From: Clostridium sp. CAG:354_28_25
GTDB lineage: Bacteria; Bacillota; Clostridia; TANB77; CAG-508
NCBI GenBank assembly: GCA_001915925.1
Contig: MNRL01000009.1
Coordinates: 10,450 to 74,449, forward strand
DNA length: 64,000 nt
Reading direction: 5' to 3'
Both the position numbers and the translations under genes were made by a program. Under the pieces are notes generated by a model that was given only the letters and a program-made list of their open reading frames with translations, did no database searches and was not told the origin of the DNA. Of the stretch, positions 9,091-17,232 are shown in pieces (position 1 is the stretch's first letter; the number at the start of each line of letters is the position of its first letter).

Positions 9091-9172
9091 TTCCTTACTC
9101 CCTTTTTAATAATTTTAATTTATTATACCAATAAAGAAAATTTTTTTAAAGGCTTTTTTATAAAATTCTATT

Positions 9173-9190
9173 CGGGATTTAGGGACGTTC
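9173..9190. repeat. REP-like element, partial
   Basis: CGGGATTTAGGGACGTTC matches one half of the dispersed GGGATTT...GGACGTTCC element seen elsewhere in the window. It lies downstream of the 170-residue orphan gene. Confidence 0.6.
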
Positions 9191-9211
9191 ATTGTTTTTC
9201 ATATAATAGGA

Positions 9212-9232
9212 AAATGCGGGGATTACCCCCGC
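9212..9232 (-). terminator. Terminator overlapping the stop codon of orf170
   Basis: On the minus strand GCGGGG and CCCCGC form a GC-rich stem around the TAA stop codon of the 170-residue gene, followed by ATTTTCCT. A stem this GC-rich is conspicuous in such AT-rich DNA and belongs to the orphan gene. Confidence 0.7.
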
Positions 9233-9735
9233 TTATTTCCTGGAAGATATTCAGAGATTTGTGCGTAAAATCTGATTCTTTGTAAGACTTCTTCGTCTTC
9301 TTCAGAAACCAGTACAGTCTGCTCAATACCGAGTCTTTTCTCTTGCTTTTTAAGGTGTTTGAATTCCTCAATTGCCAAGACTAATGCTGGTACACCCACA
9401 AGTTCAGCATAATCCTTTAGCTTTTCCATCTCTACTTTTGTCTCTTTCAAGAAAAGCCTGGACATCTGCACAATTTCCTGCAGTGATGGGCTGTTTAACA
9501 GAAATTCCTCCTTTGCTAGTTTTTTTAATTCTCGATGTAATAAATTAATGAAATTTCTGGGTTTACCATATCTAGAACGAATAACTCCAAATTCTTTTGG
9601 AAAATTATCGTCTTCCAAAATTTCAGATTCATGGACTTCTTTGTCCGTTGCATAAACTGCTTCCTGGCAAAATTCCTCAACCAGTTCAAGGTAATTCGTT
9701 AACAGTTCCCGACACAGTCCTTCTACCTCTGTCAT
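9223..9735 (-). CDS. Orphan 170-residue helical protein, unknown function, foreign-looking
   Basis: Almost entirely predicted alpha-helical, acidic and charged (segments such as LVEEFCQEAVYATDKEVHE and LLHRELKKLAKEEFLL). It has no signal peptide or membrane helix. The ATG at 9735 (MTEVEGLCREL) follows AAGGAGG at good spacing and is chosen over the upstream in-frame ATG, which has no ribosome binding site. CTG, CGG and GCC codons are commoner than in neighbours. It has its own GC-rich terminator and no operon partner. This is the second of six orphan cassettes. The family was not recognised. Confidence 0.6.
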   Translation of the reverse strand: MTEVEGLCRELLTNYLELVEEFCQEAVYATDKEVHESEILEDDNFPKEFGVIRSRYGKPRNFINLLHRELKKLAKEEFLLNSPSLQEIVQMSRLFLKETKVEMEKLKDYAELVGVPALVLAIEEFKHLKKQEKRLGIEQTVLVSEEDEEVLQRIRFYAQISEYLPGNKRG

Positions 9736-9870
9736 AATTTTTCCTCCTTGTTCAACAAATTCTTTTGTATCACTCTTAATTATACCATAAAACATGGATT
9801 TTTACTAGGTTTACTGTAAAATCATTTTTGTCTTAAGCATTAATTTAAACCAAAAATAATTATAAATTAC

Positions 9871-9905
9871 AAAGAAGAAGCCTAAATAAGCTTCTTCTTT
9901 ATTTT
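9871..9905. terminator. Bidirectional terminator behind lemA
   Basis: AAAGAAGAAGC (9871-9881) pairs with 9890-9900. The plus-strand tail is TTTATTTTT; the minus strand continues into TTTGTAATTT. It lies directly after the lemA stop codon. Confidence 0.7.
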
Positions 9906-10444
9906 TACATATCAACTTTAATGTTCTCTCCCTCAATTTTTCTATCCTCTAATTCAAATAAATCTCCTTCTTTAAAATTAAATATTTTACCAATAATATT
10001 AGAAGGAAAAACGTTTAATTTTGTATTATATTTAGTAGTATCATTGTTATAAATTCTTCTTGCTGCTTGTAATTCACTTTCAACTTTTATAAGGCTCTTC
10101 TGCAATTTTAAAAACTGTTCACTAGTTTTTAGTTCTGGATAATTTTCTACTACTAATATTAAATTATTATATTCTTCATTTAATTTATTTAATGCATCTT
10201 TATCTTTATGTTGATTATAAGCTGTTCTATATTCTGTTATTTTAGTTAAAACATCTTGCTCATAATTAGCATAACCTTTCGTTACCTCTACTAAATTTGG
10301 TATTAAATCAAATCTCTTTTTTAAATAAACATCTATAACACTATATGAGTTATTCATTTGTTTTTTTAGTGTTACAAATTTATTATATGTGATAATAACA
10401 TATAATACTAAAATAACTAATATTATTATTAATGCTATTGTCAT
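9905..10444 (-). CDS. lemA: LemA family protein
   Basis: A 179-residue membrane-anchored protein with one N-terminal transmembrane helix (about residues 2-20) followed by a long helical bundle. LemA hallmarks are the YNKFVTLKKQMNNSYSVIDV segment, KKRFDLIPNLVEVTKGYANYE, ESELQAARRIYNNDTTKYN and the C-terminal NVFPSNIIGKIFNFKEGDLFE. Its biochemical role is not established. The divergent neighbour encodes a DUF3137 protein, a common partner of LemA, so the two probably act together at the membrane. Confidence 0.93.
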   Translation of the reverse strand: MTIALIIILVILVLYVIITYNKFVTLKKQMNNSYSVIDVYLKKRFDLIPNLVEVTKGYANYEQDVLTKITEYRTAYNQHKDKDALNKLNEEYNNLILVVENYPELKTSEQFLKLQKSLIKVESELQAARRIYNNDTTKYNTKLNVFPSNIIGKIFNFKEGDLFELEDRKIEGENIKVDM

Positions 10445-10568
10445 TATATTCCTCCCTTATTCCCTTGTTCATAATTATATTTAGTATAAAACTTTTTATA
10501 AAAATTGTCAAAAAATTTACATACTATATTAAATTATGATAGAATATCTTCAATAGGAGGAATTACAA

Positions 10569-11576
10569 ATGATATTTTTAGAGATTTTAGTTGTAGTAAT
10601 GGTTGGTTTTTTAGTATACAAATTTATTTTAATGCCAAATTTTTCTACTAAAAAAGTAGATATAACCCAGACACCTAGAGAATTTGAAGAATTATATAAC
10701 AAATTTAATGAACTTGATTTTTTAGATATCACTATTAGCAAAAAGAGGCTGATGTTATTTAGTATTATAGGTCTAATCTGTTTTATGGCATTCTTATTTA
10801 CTTTTATTTTTACCTATTTAAATTCTTTTAATATGGCTTTTGCTATAATTCCATTAATTGCATTAGCTATAACAGTAATATTATTTTTACTAGAATTTAA
10901 AAAATTTAAAGTAAAATATTCAGATGTTATAAAAAGATTTATCCAATTAATAGATCCTAACTTAACTTACAATAACACATCATATGTAGACGAAGAAAAT
11001 TATTATCAAACAGCTTGTTTTGATAATTTACAACTTAGTAGCTTAACAACAAAAGATACAATAAGTGGTGTAACTAAAGATAATTATAAGTTTTATGCTT
11101 CTAATATTTCAGCAACATCTACAGATGAAAATGTATTTAATGGAATTTTTTCTACAGTTATTTTGGATAAAACGATTCCTTCGTATACTAAAATAAATAC
11201 CGAAAATTTAGAGTATAATACTACATATGCATTAGGAACAACTAATTCATTACTAAAATACATAGAAATGGATAATGCAGATTTTAATAAGGTTTTACAT
11301 GTATATTCAAATGACAGAATAAATGCAACAGAAATATTAACATCAGACATGTTAGATTATTTAGCAGAATTTTATAATAAATATCATGTTAATTTTCAAC
11401 TTGTATTTACAGGAAATTATGTGTATTCAAGATTTTATATTAATCAATTATTTACCCCATCTTTTATAGGTAATTTGTTTAATAAAAATAATTTTGCGTT
11501 ATGCTATATTATAATAACATTCATTTTAGATGTAATAGATAAACTTTCAAACAATATGTCAAACTTTGAAGAATAA
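10569..11576 (+). CDS. DUF3137 domain membrane protein
   Basis: 335 residues. An N-terminal helix (about 3-22) is followed by two transmembrane helices (about 64-85 and 90-110) and a soluble domain containing KYSDVIKRFIQLIDPNL, ENVFNGIFSTVILDK, KVLHVYSNDRINATEILTSDML and FQLVFTGNYVYSRFYI. These are the sequence landmarks of DUF3137. Function is unknown. It is divergent from lemA and ends 15 bases before the tyrosine recombinase gene, so it is probably co-transcribed with it. The AGGAGG ribosome binding site fixes the start. Confidence 0.72.
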   Translation: MIFLEILVVVMVGFLVYKFILMPNFSTKKVDITQTPREFEELYNKFNELDFLDITISKKRLMLFSIIGLICFMAFLFTFIFTYLNSFNMAFAIIPLIALAITVILFLLEFKKFKVKYSDVIKRFIQLIDPNLTYNNTSYVDEENYYQTACFDNLQLSSLTTKDTISGVTKDNYKFYASNISATSTDENVFNGIFSTVILDKTIPSYTKINTENLEYNTTYALGTTNSLLKYIEMDNADFNKVLHVYSNDRINATEILTSDMLDYLAEFYNKYHVNFQLVFTGNYVYSRFYINQLFTPSFIGNLFNKNNFALCYIIITFILDVIDKLSNNMSNFEE

Positions 11577-11591
11577 CATAAGGAGGAACAA

Positions 11592-12575
11592 ATGATTTCA
11601 CGTGATATGAACCCAGAATATTTAAATTCTTTTTTAGACTATTCTGTAACAATTTTAAATAAATCACCAAACACAATAAAAGAATATAATTATGACTTAG
11701 CAATGTTCTTGAAATTTATTATGGTTCATTTTCATCTTACAAATGCTAAAGATTTTAAAGATATTAATATAAGCAATTTATCTCTTGATGTAATAAAAAA
11801 GATAGAATTAAATGATATACATGCATTTCTTGCATATTTAACAACTACATATCATAGTAAAGCCGCAACCCGTGCAAGAAAAGTTAGTAGCATTAGAGTA
11901 TTTTTTAATTATCTATCACAAAAAACTAATTTGATAGAAAAAAATCCTGCTCAAAACTTAGAAACACCAAAGATAGAAAAACGTATGCCCAAGTACTTAA
12001 CTCTTGATGATAGTAAAAAGTTATTAACAGTTACAAGTGATGAAGAACGTAACAAAGAAAGAGATTATGCAATTATAACTTTATTTTTAAACTGTGGACT
12101 TCGTTTATCAGAATTAGTTGGGATAAATATTAATGATATTTCATTTGACGATGCTAAAATGACTGTAATTGGTAAAGGTAATAAAGAAAGAACAATCTAT
12201 TTAAACAAAGCTTGTTTAAAAGCAATTAATGACTATTTAGAAGTTAGACCTAAGATTGGCATAAAACCTGATTCAATTAAAGCACTGTTTTTAAGCGAGA
12301 GAAAAGAACGAATTAGTAAAAGAACAGTTCAATATGTAGTTGATAAAGAATTAAAACGTGCAGGTTTAGACACAAAAAAATATTCTACTCATAAATTAAG
12401 ACATACTGCTGCAACACTTATGTATCAGTACGGAAATGTTGATATAAGGGCTCTTCAAGAGCTTTTAGGACATGAAAGTATTTCTACAACAGAAATTTAT
12501 ACTCATGTTGCTAATGAACAAGTTAGAAATGCAGTTGATGTAAATCCACTTTCCGATTATTCAACAGATAAATAA
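11592..12575 (+). CDS. Tyrosine recombinase, XerC/XerD family
   Basis: Site-specific recombinase of 327 residues. The N-terminal SAM-like core-binding domain (about residues 8-115, with SPNTIKEYNYDLAMFLKF) is followed by the catalytic domain. Catalytic residues are visible: Arg in NCGLRLSELVG, Lys in GKGNKERTIYL, HKLRHTAA (His and Arg), LGHESISTTEIYTH with the second His, and Tyr in EIYTHV. This is slightly longer than typical XerC/D, mainly in the first 20 residues. It probably serves chromosome dimer resolution, but no dif site was located here. It is followed by a strong terminator. Confidence 0.88.
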   Translation: MISRDMNPEYLNSFLDYSVTILNKSPNTIKEYNYDLAMFLKFIMVHFHLTNAKDFKDINISNLSLDVIKKIELNDIHAFLAYLTTTYHSKAATRARKVSSIRVFFNYLSQKTNLIEKNPAQNLETPKIEKRMPKYLTLDDSKKLLTVTSDEERNKERDYAIITLFLNCGLRLSELVGININDISFDDAKMTVIGKGNKERTIYLNKACLKAINDYLEVRPKIGIKPDSIKALFLSERKERISKRTVQYVVDKELKRAGLDTKKYSTHKLRHTAATLMYQYGNVDIRALQELLGHESISTTEIYTHVANEQVRNAVDVNPLSDYSTDK

Positions 12576-12578
12576 AGC

Positions 12579-12614
12579 AAAAGACACTAATCAATGTTAT
12601 GGTTAGTGTCTTTT
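12579..12614. terminator. Bidirectional terminator between xer and dpaB
   Basis: AAAAGACACTAA (12579-12590) pairs with TTAGTGTCTTTT (12603-12614) around a 12-base loop. Both strands have T-runs, so it can serve the convergent recombinase and dpaB genes. Confidence 0.88.
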
Positions 12615-12682
12615 AATGTGAAACTAGATCCTAACAGTGACATATTAATATTATATGACCATTCGAGCATTATATAAATTGC

Positions 12683-13261
12683 TTAACCTATTACTGGTTG
12701 TAGTTGCTTGTTATCTAAAGCTTCTTTTATGGTAGGTATTAAATAATCAAATTTGAATACTAAAGATGTAGGTTTGGTAATAGGATTATCTTGTGTAAAT
12801 GGCACGAAATAATAATTTTTCCTATTCAGTAATTTTCCTATGTTTTCAGCAGAACCTGAAAGTCCATCATTTGTTGAAATACCTATTACCAGAGGTCGCT
12901 GATTGCGTAGATGAGATTTTATTGCCATAACAGCAGGCGTATCAATTATTGAATTTGCAAGTTTGGCGATGGTATTGCCAGAACAAGGTGCTACAACCAT
13001 AATATCAGTTAACCCTTTTGGACCTATAGGCTCTGCTCCCTGTATTGTATGAATAATTTTATTACCTGTTATATTTTCTATTTCATCTATAAATTCTTTA
13101 GCTTTTCCAAATTTAGTATCTAAATTATAGCTATTATAAGACATAATTGGTATTATATTAGCACCCAAGTCTTTAAGTTCTTTAATTTTAGGAATTACTT
13201 TTTTAAATGTACAAAATGAACCTGTCATTGTAAATCCTATATTTATATTTTCTAAATCCAT
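12683..13261 (-). CDS. dpaB: Dipicolinate synthase subunit B
   Basis: Flavoprotein-fold subunit (SpoVFB) of the enzyme that makes dipicolinic acid, the spore-core chelator, from a dihydrodipicolinate-pathway intermediate in the mother cell. The 192 residues match the family length. Landmarks are NIGFTMTGSFCTFKKVIP at the start, VVAPCSGNTIAKLANSI for the flavoprotein-type loop, and GISTNDGLSGSAENIGKLL. The usual partner dpaA (spoVFA) is not adjacent and not in the window. The start has an AAAGGAGGG ribosome binding site. Confidence 0.92.
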   Translation of the reverse strand: MDLENINIGFTMTGSFCTFKKVIPKIKELKDLGANIIPIMSYNSYNLDTKFGKAKEFIDEIENITGNKIIHTIQGAEPIGPKGLTDIMVVAPCSGNTIAKLANSIIDTPAVMAIKSHLRNQRPLVIGISTNDGLSGSAENIGKLLNRKNYYFVPFTQDNPITKPTSLVFKFDYLIPTIKEALDNKQLQPVIG

Positions 13262-13335
13262 AAATTCCCTCCTTTCATATTATCTTTATATATAATATGA
13301 AATTATGTTAATTATGGTATGATAAATTTTATATA

Positions 13336-13378
13336 AAAACAACGAACGTAGTTTTACAATCAACTACGTTCTTCGTTC
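13336..13378 (-). terminator. Terminator of the Cys-cluster orphan gene
   Basis: A stem of 13-16 base pairs on the minus strand (AACGTAGTT paired with AACTACGTT and flanking AACGAA/TTCGTT) is followed by GTTTTTATAT, directly after the stop codon of the gene at 13381. Confidence 0.85.
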
Positions 13379-13380
13379 TG

Positions 13381-14133
13381 TTAGATAACACCTTTGAATG
13401 GGATGTCCTTTCCATAAAAAATCTTGTACAGATGTAGCAAGAGAAGCTGATATGGAGCCCAATCTCCGACTATCTCTCTGAATGTATAGCCTGTAATGCA
13501 ACCATTCTCCATAGGAATCAATTCCCGCCCGCCACGAGGACGCTTTTCTCTGGATAAGCTACATCCTTTCTCTCCTAACAGGATACATTGATTGTATCCA
13601 TAATTTTTATCAATGGCCACCGGTTCGCCAACATTCCTAACCTTTAATATTAGGGAATTTTGTAACCCAGTATAAAAGCCATCTATAGGATATATTGATG
13701 TATATCCTTTGCAAAGATGCTTAAAGAGTGTCTCAAAACTTATTTCTGAGAAATCTTTAGGCGAATAGTAGCACCCTGTTCGCTTGCAACATTTCCCTCC
13801 GCATTTTTCGCAAAGCGCAGGATTGAACCTTGGCAGAGCGTCATAATATCCATTCTTTTTCTGGATATATTCTACTAAATCGGAAAACAAATATAAATTT
13901 TCCGAGAAATCGGTTTGCCACAGAGCCATAACCAATTCTGCCTCTATAGTTTTCTCACCAGCCTCCAGCATTCTGATTTGCTTTTTGTCCATTTCATCAT
14001 ACTGAATCGGTAACCAGACTGTATGAAAAGTATCAAAATTAAAACCTACAAATCCGATTTCTTTTGATTCATACAGCTGATTTATTTTTTTGAAGTTTAC
14101 ACTCCGAAGTTCCATAGGTGTTAAAAATTTCAT
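13381..14133 (-). CDS. YkgJ-type cysteine-cluster protein, foreign-looking
   Basis: 250 residues. A cysteine cluster CEKCGGKCC (Cys108, 111, 115, 116) plus Cys121, and later CILLGEKGCSLSREKRPRGGRE, reproduces the pattern of YkgJ/UPF0153 zinc or iron-chelating proteins, where a second Cys region is followed by an RP motif. The N-terminal 100 residues are not recognised. Biochemical role unknown. It has its own sigma-A promoter (14184-14212) and terminator, and by eye a higher GC than pta-ackA next door. This is the third of the orphan cassettes. Confidence 0.7.
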   Translation of the reverse strand: MKFLTPMELRSVNFKKINQLYESKEIGFVGFNFDTFHTVWLPIQYDEMDKKQIRMLEAGEKTIEAELVMALWQTDFSENLYLFSDLVEYIQKKNGYYDALPRFNPALCEKCGGKCCKRTGCYYSPKDFSEISFETLFKHLCKGYTSIYPIDGFYTGLQNSLILKVRNVGEPVAIDKNYGYNQCILLGEKGCSLSREKRPRGGRELIPMENGCITGYTFREIVGDWAPYQLLLLHLYKIFYGKDIPFKGVI

Positions 14134-14183
14134 TGTTTTTCTCCCTTCATTATTTAGAGTTATTTTTACAATATATCTGGTGT

Positions 14184-14212
14184 ATTATATCATATTTTAC
14201 GAATTATGTAAA
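14184..14212 (-). promoter_or_regulatory. Sigma-A promoter of the Cys-cluster gene
   Basis: On the minus strand TTTACA (14207-14212) and TATAAT (14184-14189) are exactly 17 bases apart, about 50 bases upstream of the ATG at 14133. This lets the gene be expressed independently of its neighbours. Confidence 0.75.
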
Positions 14213-14217
14213 TAAAA

Positions 14218-14246
14218 TGAACTTTAAGGACCGTCCCTAAAGTTCA
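14218..14246. repeat. REP-like palindrome acting as the pta-ackA terminator
   Basis: TGAACTTTA and TAAAGTTCA flank a GGACCGTCCC core, making a hairpin directly after ackA. On the minus strand it is followed by TTTTATTTA, so it can also terminate pta-ackA. A near-identical copy lies at 59941-59969 behind pheT. Confidence 0.8.
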
Positions 14247-14253
14247 AAATTAA

Positions 14254-15444
14254 TTATTTTATTAATTCTAGAGTTTGTTTTGCTATCATTAGTTCTTCAT
14301 CTGTTGGAACTACATATACTTTAATTTTAGAGTTATCAGAAGAAATTAATCTTTCTTCACCTTTTACATCATTTCTTTCATCATCTATCTCTACACCCAA
14401 GAATTTTAAATTTTCGCAAATTCCTTTTCTAATATTCTTTTGGTTTTCTCCGATTCCTGCAGTAAATAGCATAACATCAAATCCATTCATTGCAACAGCA
14501 CATTTAGCTATTTGTGCAGCAATTAAATAATTGTGTATTTTTATTGCAAGTGCGGCTTGTTCATTTCCTTCTGCTGCTGCAGCTTCCATATCTCTACAGT
14601 CTTGTGTAACTCCTGATAATGCTAAAATACCAGATTCTTTATTTAATATACGTTCCATTTCATCTGGTGTTAAGCCTTCTTTTTTCATTATAAATGTAAC
14701 TACAGATGGGTCAATATCACCAGAACGTGTACCCATTGGGATGCCAGCAAGTGGTGTAAGTCCCATACTTGTTTCTACAGATTTACCACCTTGAACTGCA
14801 CATATACTTCCACCTTGACCTAAATGGCAAGATATTATTCTTAAATCTTCTATTGGTTTTCCTTCTAATTCAGCTACACGATTAGCTACATATTGATGAG
14901 ATGTACCATGGAAACCATATTTTCTAACTCCATATTCATTATAATATTTATATGGAATTGGATAAATATAATGTTCTTTTGGCATTGTTTGATGAAATGC
15001 TGTATCAAATACAGCAACCATTGGCTTATTAGGAATTAATTTTTGTGCAGCTTTAATTCCCATTACTGCTGCTGGATTATGAAGTGGTGCTAAGCTTGCA
15101 CATTCTTCTATAGTACTTATAACTTCTTCATTAATAATTACAGGTTTATTAAACTTTTCACCACCATGAACAACTCTATGTCCTGTAGCATTTATTTCTT
15201 CTAGTGAATCAATTACTTTGTATTCTGGATTTAATAATTGTTCTAGTGAAAATTCTAATGCTTCTTCATGATTTTGTACTGGTTTTTCTAATTTATATTT
15301 TTCTCCATTTACTTTATGTGTTAAAAATGAGTTTGGTTGACCTATTCTTTCAAAAGTTCCTTTTGCCATTACTTTTTCTGAAGCCATATCTATTAATTGA
15401 TATTTTAATGATGAGCTTCCACAATTAATTACTAAAATTTTCAT
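14254..15444 (-). CDS. ackA: Acetate kinase
   Basis: Converts acetyl phosphate and ADP to acetate and ATP, the energy-yielding last step of acetate fermentation. The 396 residues match the family. Visible signatures are VINCGSSSLKYQLID at the start, GHRVVHGG, FDTAFHQTMP, RKYGFHGTSHQYVA, CHLGQGGSICAV and FTAGIGENQ. It lies 18 bases behind pta with a GGAGG ribosome binding site, forming a pta-ackA operon that ends at a REP-like hairpin. Confidence 0.97.
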   Translation of the reverse strand: MKILVINCGSSSLKYQLIDMASEKVMAKGTFERIGQPNSFLTHKVNGEKYKLEKPVQNHEEALEFSLEQLLNPEYKVIDSLEEINATGHRVVHGGEKFNKPVIINEEVISTIEECASLAPLHNPAAVMGIKAAQKLIPNKPMVAVFDTAFHQTMPKEHYIYPIPYKYYNEYGVRKYGFHGTSHQYVANRVAELEGKPIEDLRIISCHLGQGGSICAVQGGKSVETSMGLTPLAGIPMGTRSGDIDPSVVTFIMKKEGLTPDEMERILNKESGILALSGVTQDCRDMEAAAAEGNEQAALAIKIHNYLIAAQIAKCAVAMNGFDVMLFTAGIGENQKNIRKGICENLKFLGVEIDDERNDVKGEERLISSDNSKIKVYVVPTDEELMIAKQTLELIK

Positions 15445-15462
15445 AAAAAACCTCCAATAAAT

Positions 15463-16470
15463 TTATTTATCCTGTTCTTGTGCTTGTACAGCAGTAATTG
15501 CTACAACTCCTTCTATGTCTTTACTGCTACAACCTCTTGATAAATCATTAACTGGTTTTGCAATACCTTGACATAGTGGACCATATGCTTCTGCTTTTGC
15601 AAGCCTTTGAACTAGTTTATAACCTATATTTCCAGCATTTAAGTCTGGGAAAATTAAAATATTTGCTTCACCTTTTAAATGACTTCCTTTAGCTTTATAT
15701 TCTGCAACCTCTGGAATTATTGCAGCATCTAATTGTAATTCTCCATCTACTAATAAATCTGGAGCTTTTTCTTTTACTAAATTTGTTGCTTTTATTACTT
15801 TTTCTGTTAATTCAGATTTTGCACTACCATGTGAAGAATATGAAAGCATTGCTATTTTAGGAGTTTTACCTGTTAATAGCTCAAAACTTTTACTAGATGA
15901 TATTGCTATTTCAGATAAAGCATCACTATCTGGATTTTCATTTAAGCCACTATCTGAAAATAGAAATACACCATTTTCTCCATATGTACAATTAGGCACA
16001 ATCATCATAAAAAAAGCAGATACTAATTTAGTGCCAGGTGCTGTTTTTAATATTTGAAGTGCTGGTCTTAAAGTATCTGATGTAGAATGAACAGCTCCAG
16101 AAACTAATCCATCTGCATAACCTTGTTTAACCATCATCATTCCAAAATATATATTGTCTAACATAAATTCTTTTGCTTTTTCTATTGTCATTCCTTTATG
16201 TTTTCTTAATTCATAAAATTGTTCTACAAATTCATTATAATTTTCAGAGTTATTAGGATCTACAATTTCAGCTTCTTCTATGTTATCTAGACTAAGTTCT
16301 TTTGCTCTTTCTAATATTTTATTTCTATTTCCTATTAATATTATTTCTGCAAATTTTTGTTTTAATACTTCTGATGTAGCTTTTAATGTTCTATCATCAT
16401 CTGACTCTGGAAGTACTATCTTTTTTATATCTTTTTTTGCTCTATTTTTAATTTCATCTATAAAAGCCAT
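15463..16470 (-). CDS. pta: Phosphate acetyltransferase
   Basis: Transfers the acetyl group of acetyl-CoA to phosphate, supplying ackA. 335 residues, the short single-domain form common in Firmicutes. Landmarks are KIVLPESDDDRTLKA near the start, GMMMVKQGYADGLVSGAVHSTSD, MLSYSSHGSA and LIFPDLNAGNIGYKLVQRL, ending GPLCQGIAKPVNDLSRGCS. The AGGAGG ribosome binding site supports the start at 16470. It is the first gene of pta-ackA. Confidence 0.96.
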   Translation of the reverse strand: MAFIDEIKNRAKKDIKKIVLPESDDDRTLKATSEVLKQKFAEIILIGNRNKILERAKELSLDNIEEAEIVDPNNSENYNEFVEQFYELRKHKGMTIEKAKEFMLDNIYFGMMMVKQGYADGLVSGAVHSTSDTLRPALQILKTAPGTKLVSAFFMMIVPNCTYGENGVFLFSDSGLNENPDSDALSEIAISSSKSFELLTGKTPKIAMLSYSSHGSAKSELTEKVIKATNLVKEKAPDLLVDGELQLDAAIIPEVAEYKAKGSHLKGEANILIFPDLNAGNIGYKLVQRLAKAEAYGPLCQGIAKPVNDLSRGCSSKDIEGVVAITAVQAQEQDK

Positions 16471-16556
16471 CTTAATCCTCCTTTTAGTTTTGTTGGCTAA
16501 AATTTCTGCCTATTCAATTATATATTAGTATTTTTTTATTGGCAAGCTTAATTAAA

Positions 16557-17219
16557 TTAATTTATAAACTTTACTTTATCATCATTTGAATCAGAAATTA
16601 TGCTTATATTACCATCTATAATTTTTAATGCTTGTAAATTTTTTAACCCTACACCTTGTACATCTTTTGTTCGCTTCATAATTCTTTCTAATTCCTCTTC
16701 TCTTCCATCTAAATTATAATGAGGACATACAAGTAAATCTACTAATCCAATACCTCTTACTCTAGTTAGTTTAAATTCTTTATATTTTCTCGCATCAGAT
16801 AATCCATATTTACAAATAGCTATTGCTCCAGCACTAAGACCACAAATTACTTTTCCATCATTATAAGCCTCTTCTAATAGTGAAATCATATTATATTGCT
16901 TTAAAATCTTCATTAGTTCTAAAGTATTTCCACCACCAATATAAATTATATCTGCATTATTAAATCTTTCTAGAATTAATTCTCGATTGTCCAGTTCTTT
17001 CTTTAAAATAGTTTTAGATATACATCCTAAATTCCTATAATTTCTTTTTATAACTCTAAAATATGATTCTATATGATTTACATTAGCAAAACCAAGAAAA
17101 AGAAAGTTTGGCGATTGTTTGTTCGCAAGTGCTACTATTTCCTTATCTATTTTTTGTGTTTCATATTCGGTTCCTTTTCTTCCTATTTCTCCACCACCAA
17201 TTATAACAGCTTTTTTCAT
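16557..17219 (-). CDS. Peptidase family S51 (dipeptidase E-like) protein
   Basis: 220 residues with the S51 fold: AVIIGGGEIG at the start, NADIIYIGGGNTLELMK, and GLSAGAIAICKYG containing the nucleophilic Ser. Family members cleave Asp-X dipeptides or related substrates such as cyanophycin fragments; the substrate here is unknown. The start at 17219 (MKKAVIIGGG) is preferred because AAGGAG sits nine bases before it, whereas the upstream ATG at 17228 directly abuts that site. It is the last gene of trmB-ispG-orf315-S51. Confidence 0.78.
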   Translation of the reverse strand: MKKAVIIGGGEIGRKGTEYETQKIDKEIVALANKQSPNFLFLGFANVNHIESYFRVIKRNYRNLGCISKTILKKELDNRELILERFNNADIIYIGGGNTLELMKILKQYNMISLLEEAYNDGKVICGLSAGAIAICKYGLSDARKYKEFKLTRVRGIGLVDLLVCPHYNLDGREEELERIMKRTKDVQGVGLKNLQALKIIDGNISIISDSNDDKVKFIN

Positions 17220-17232
17220 ATCTACCATCTCC

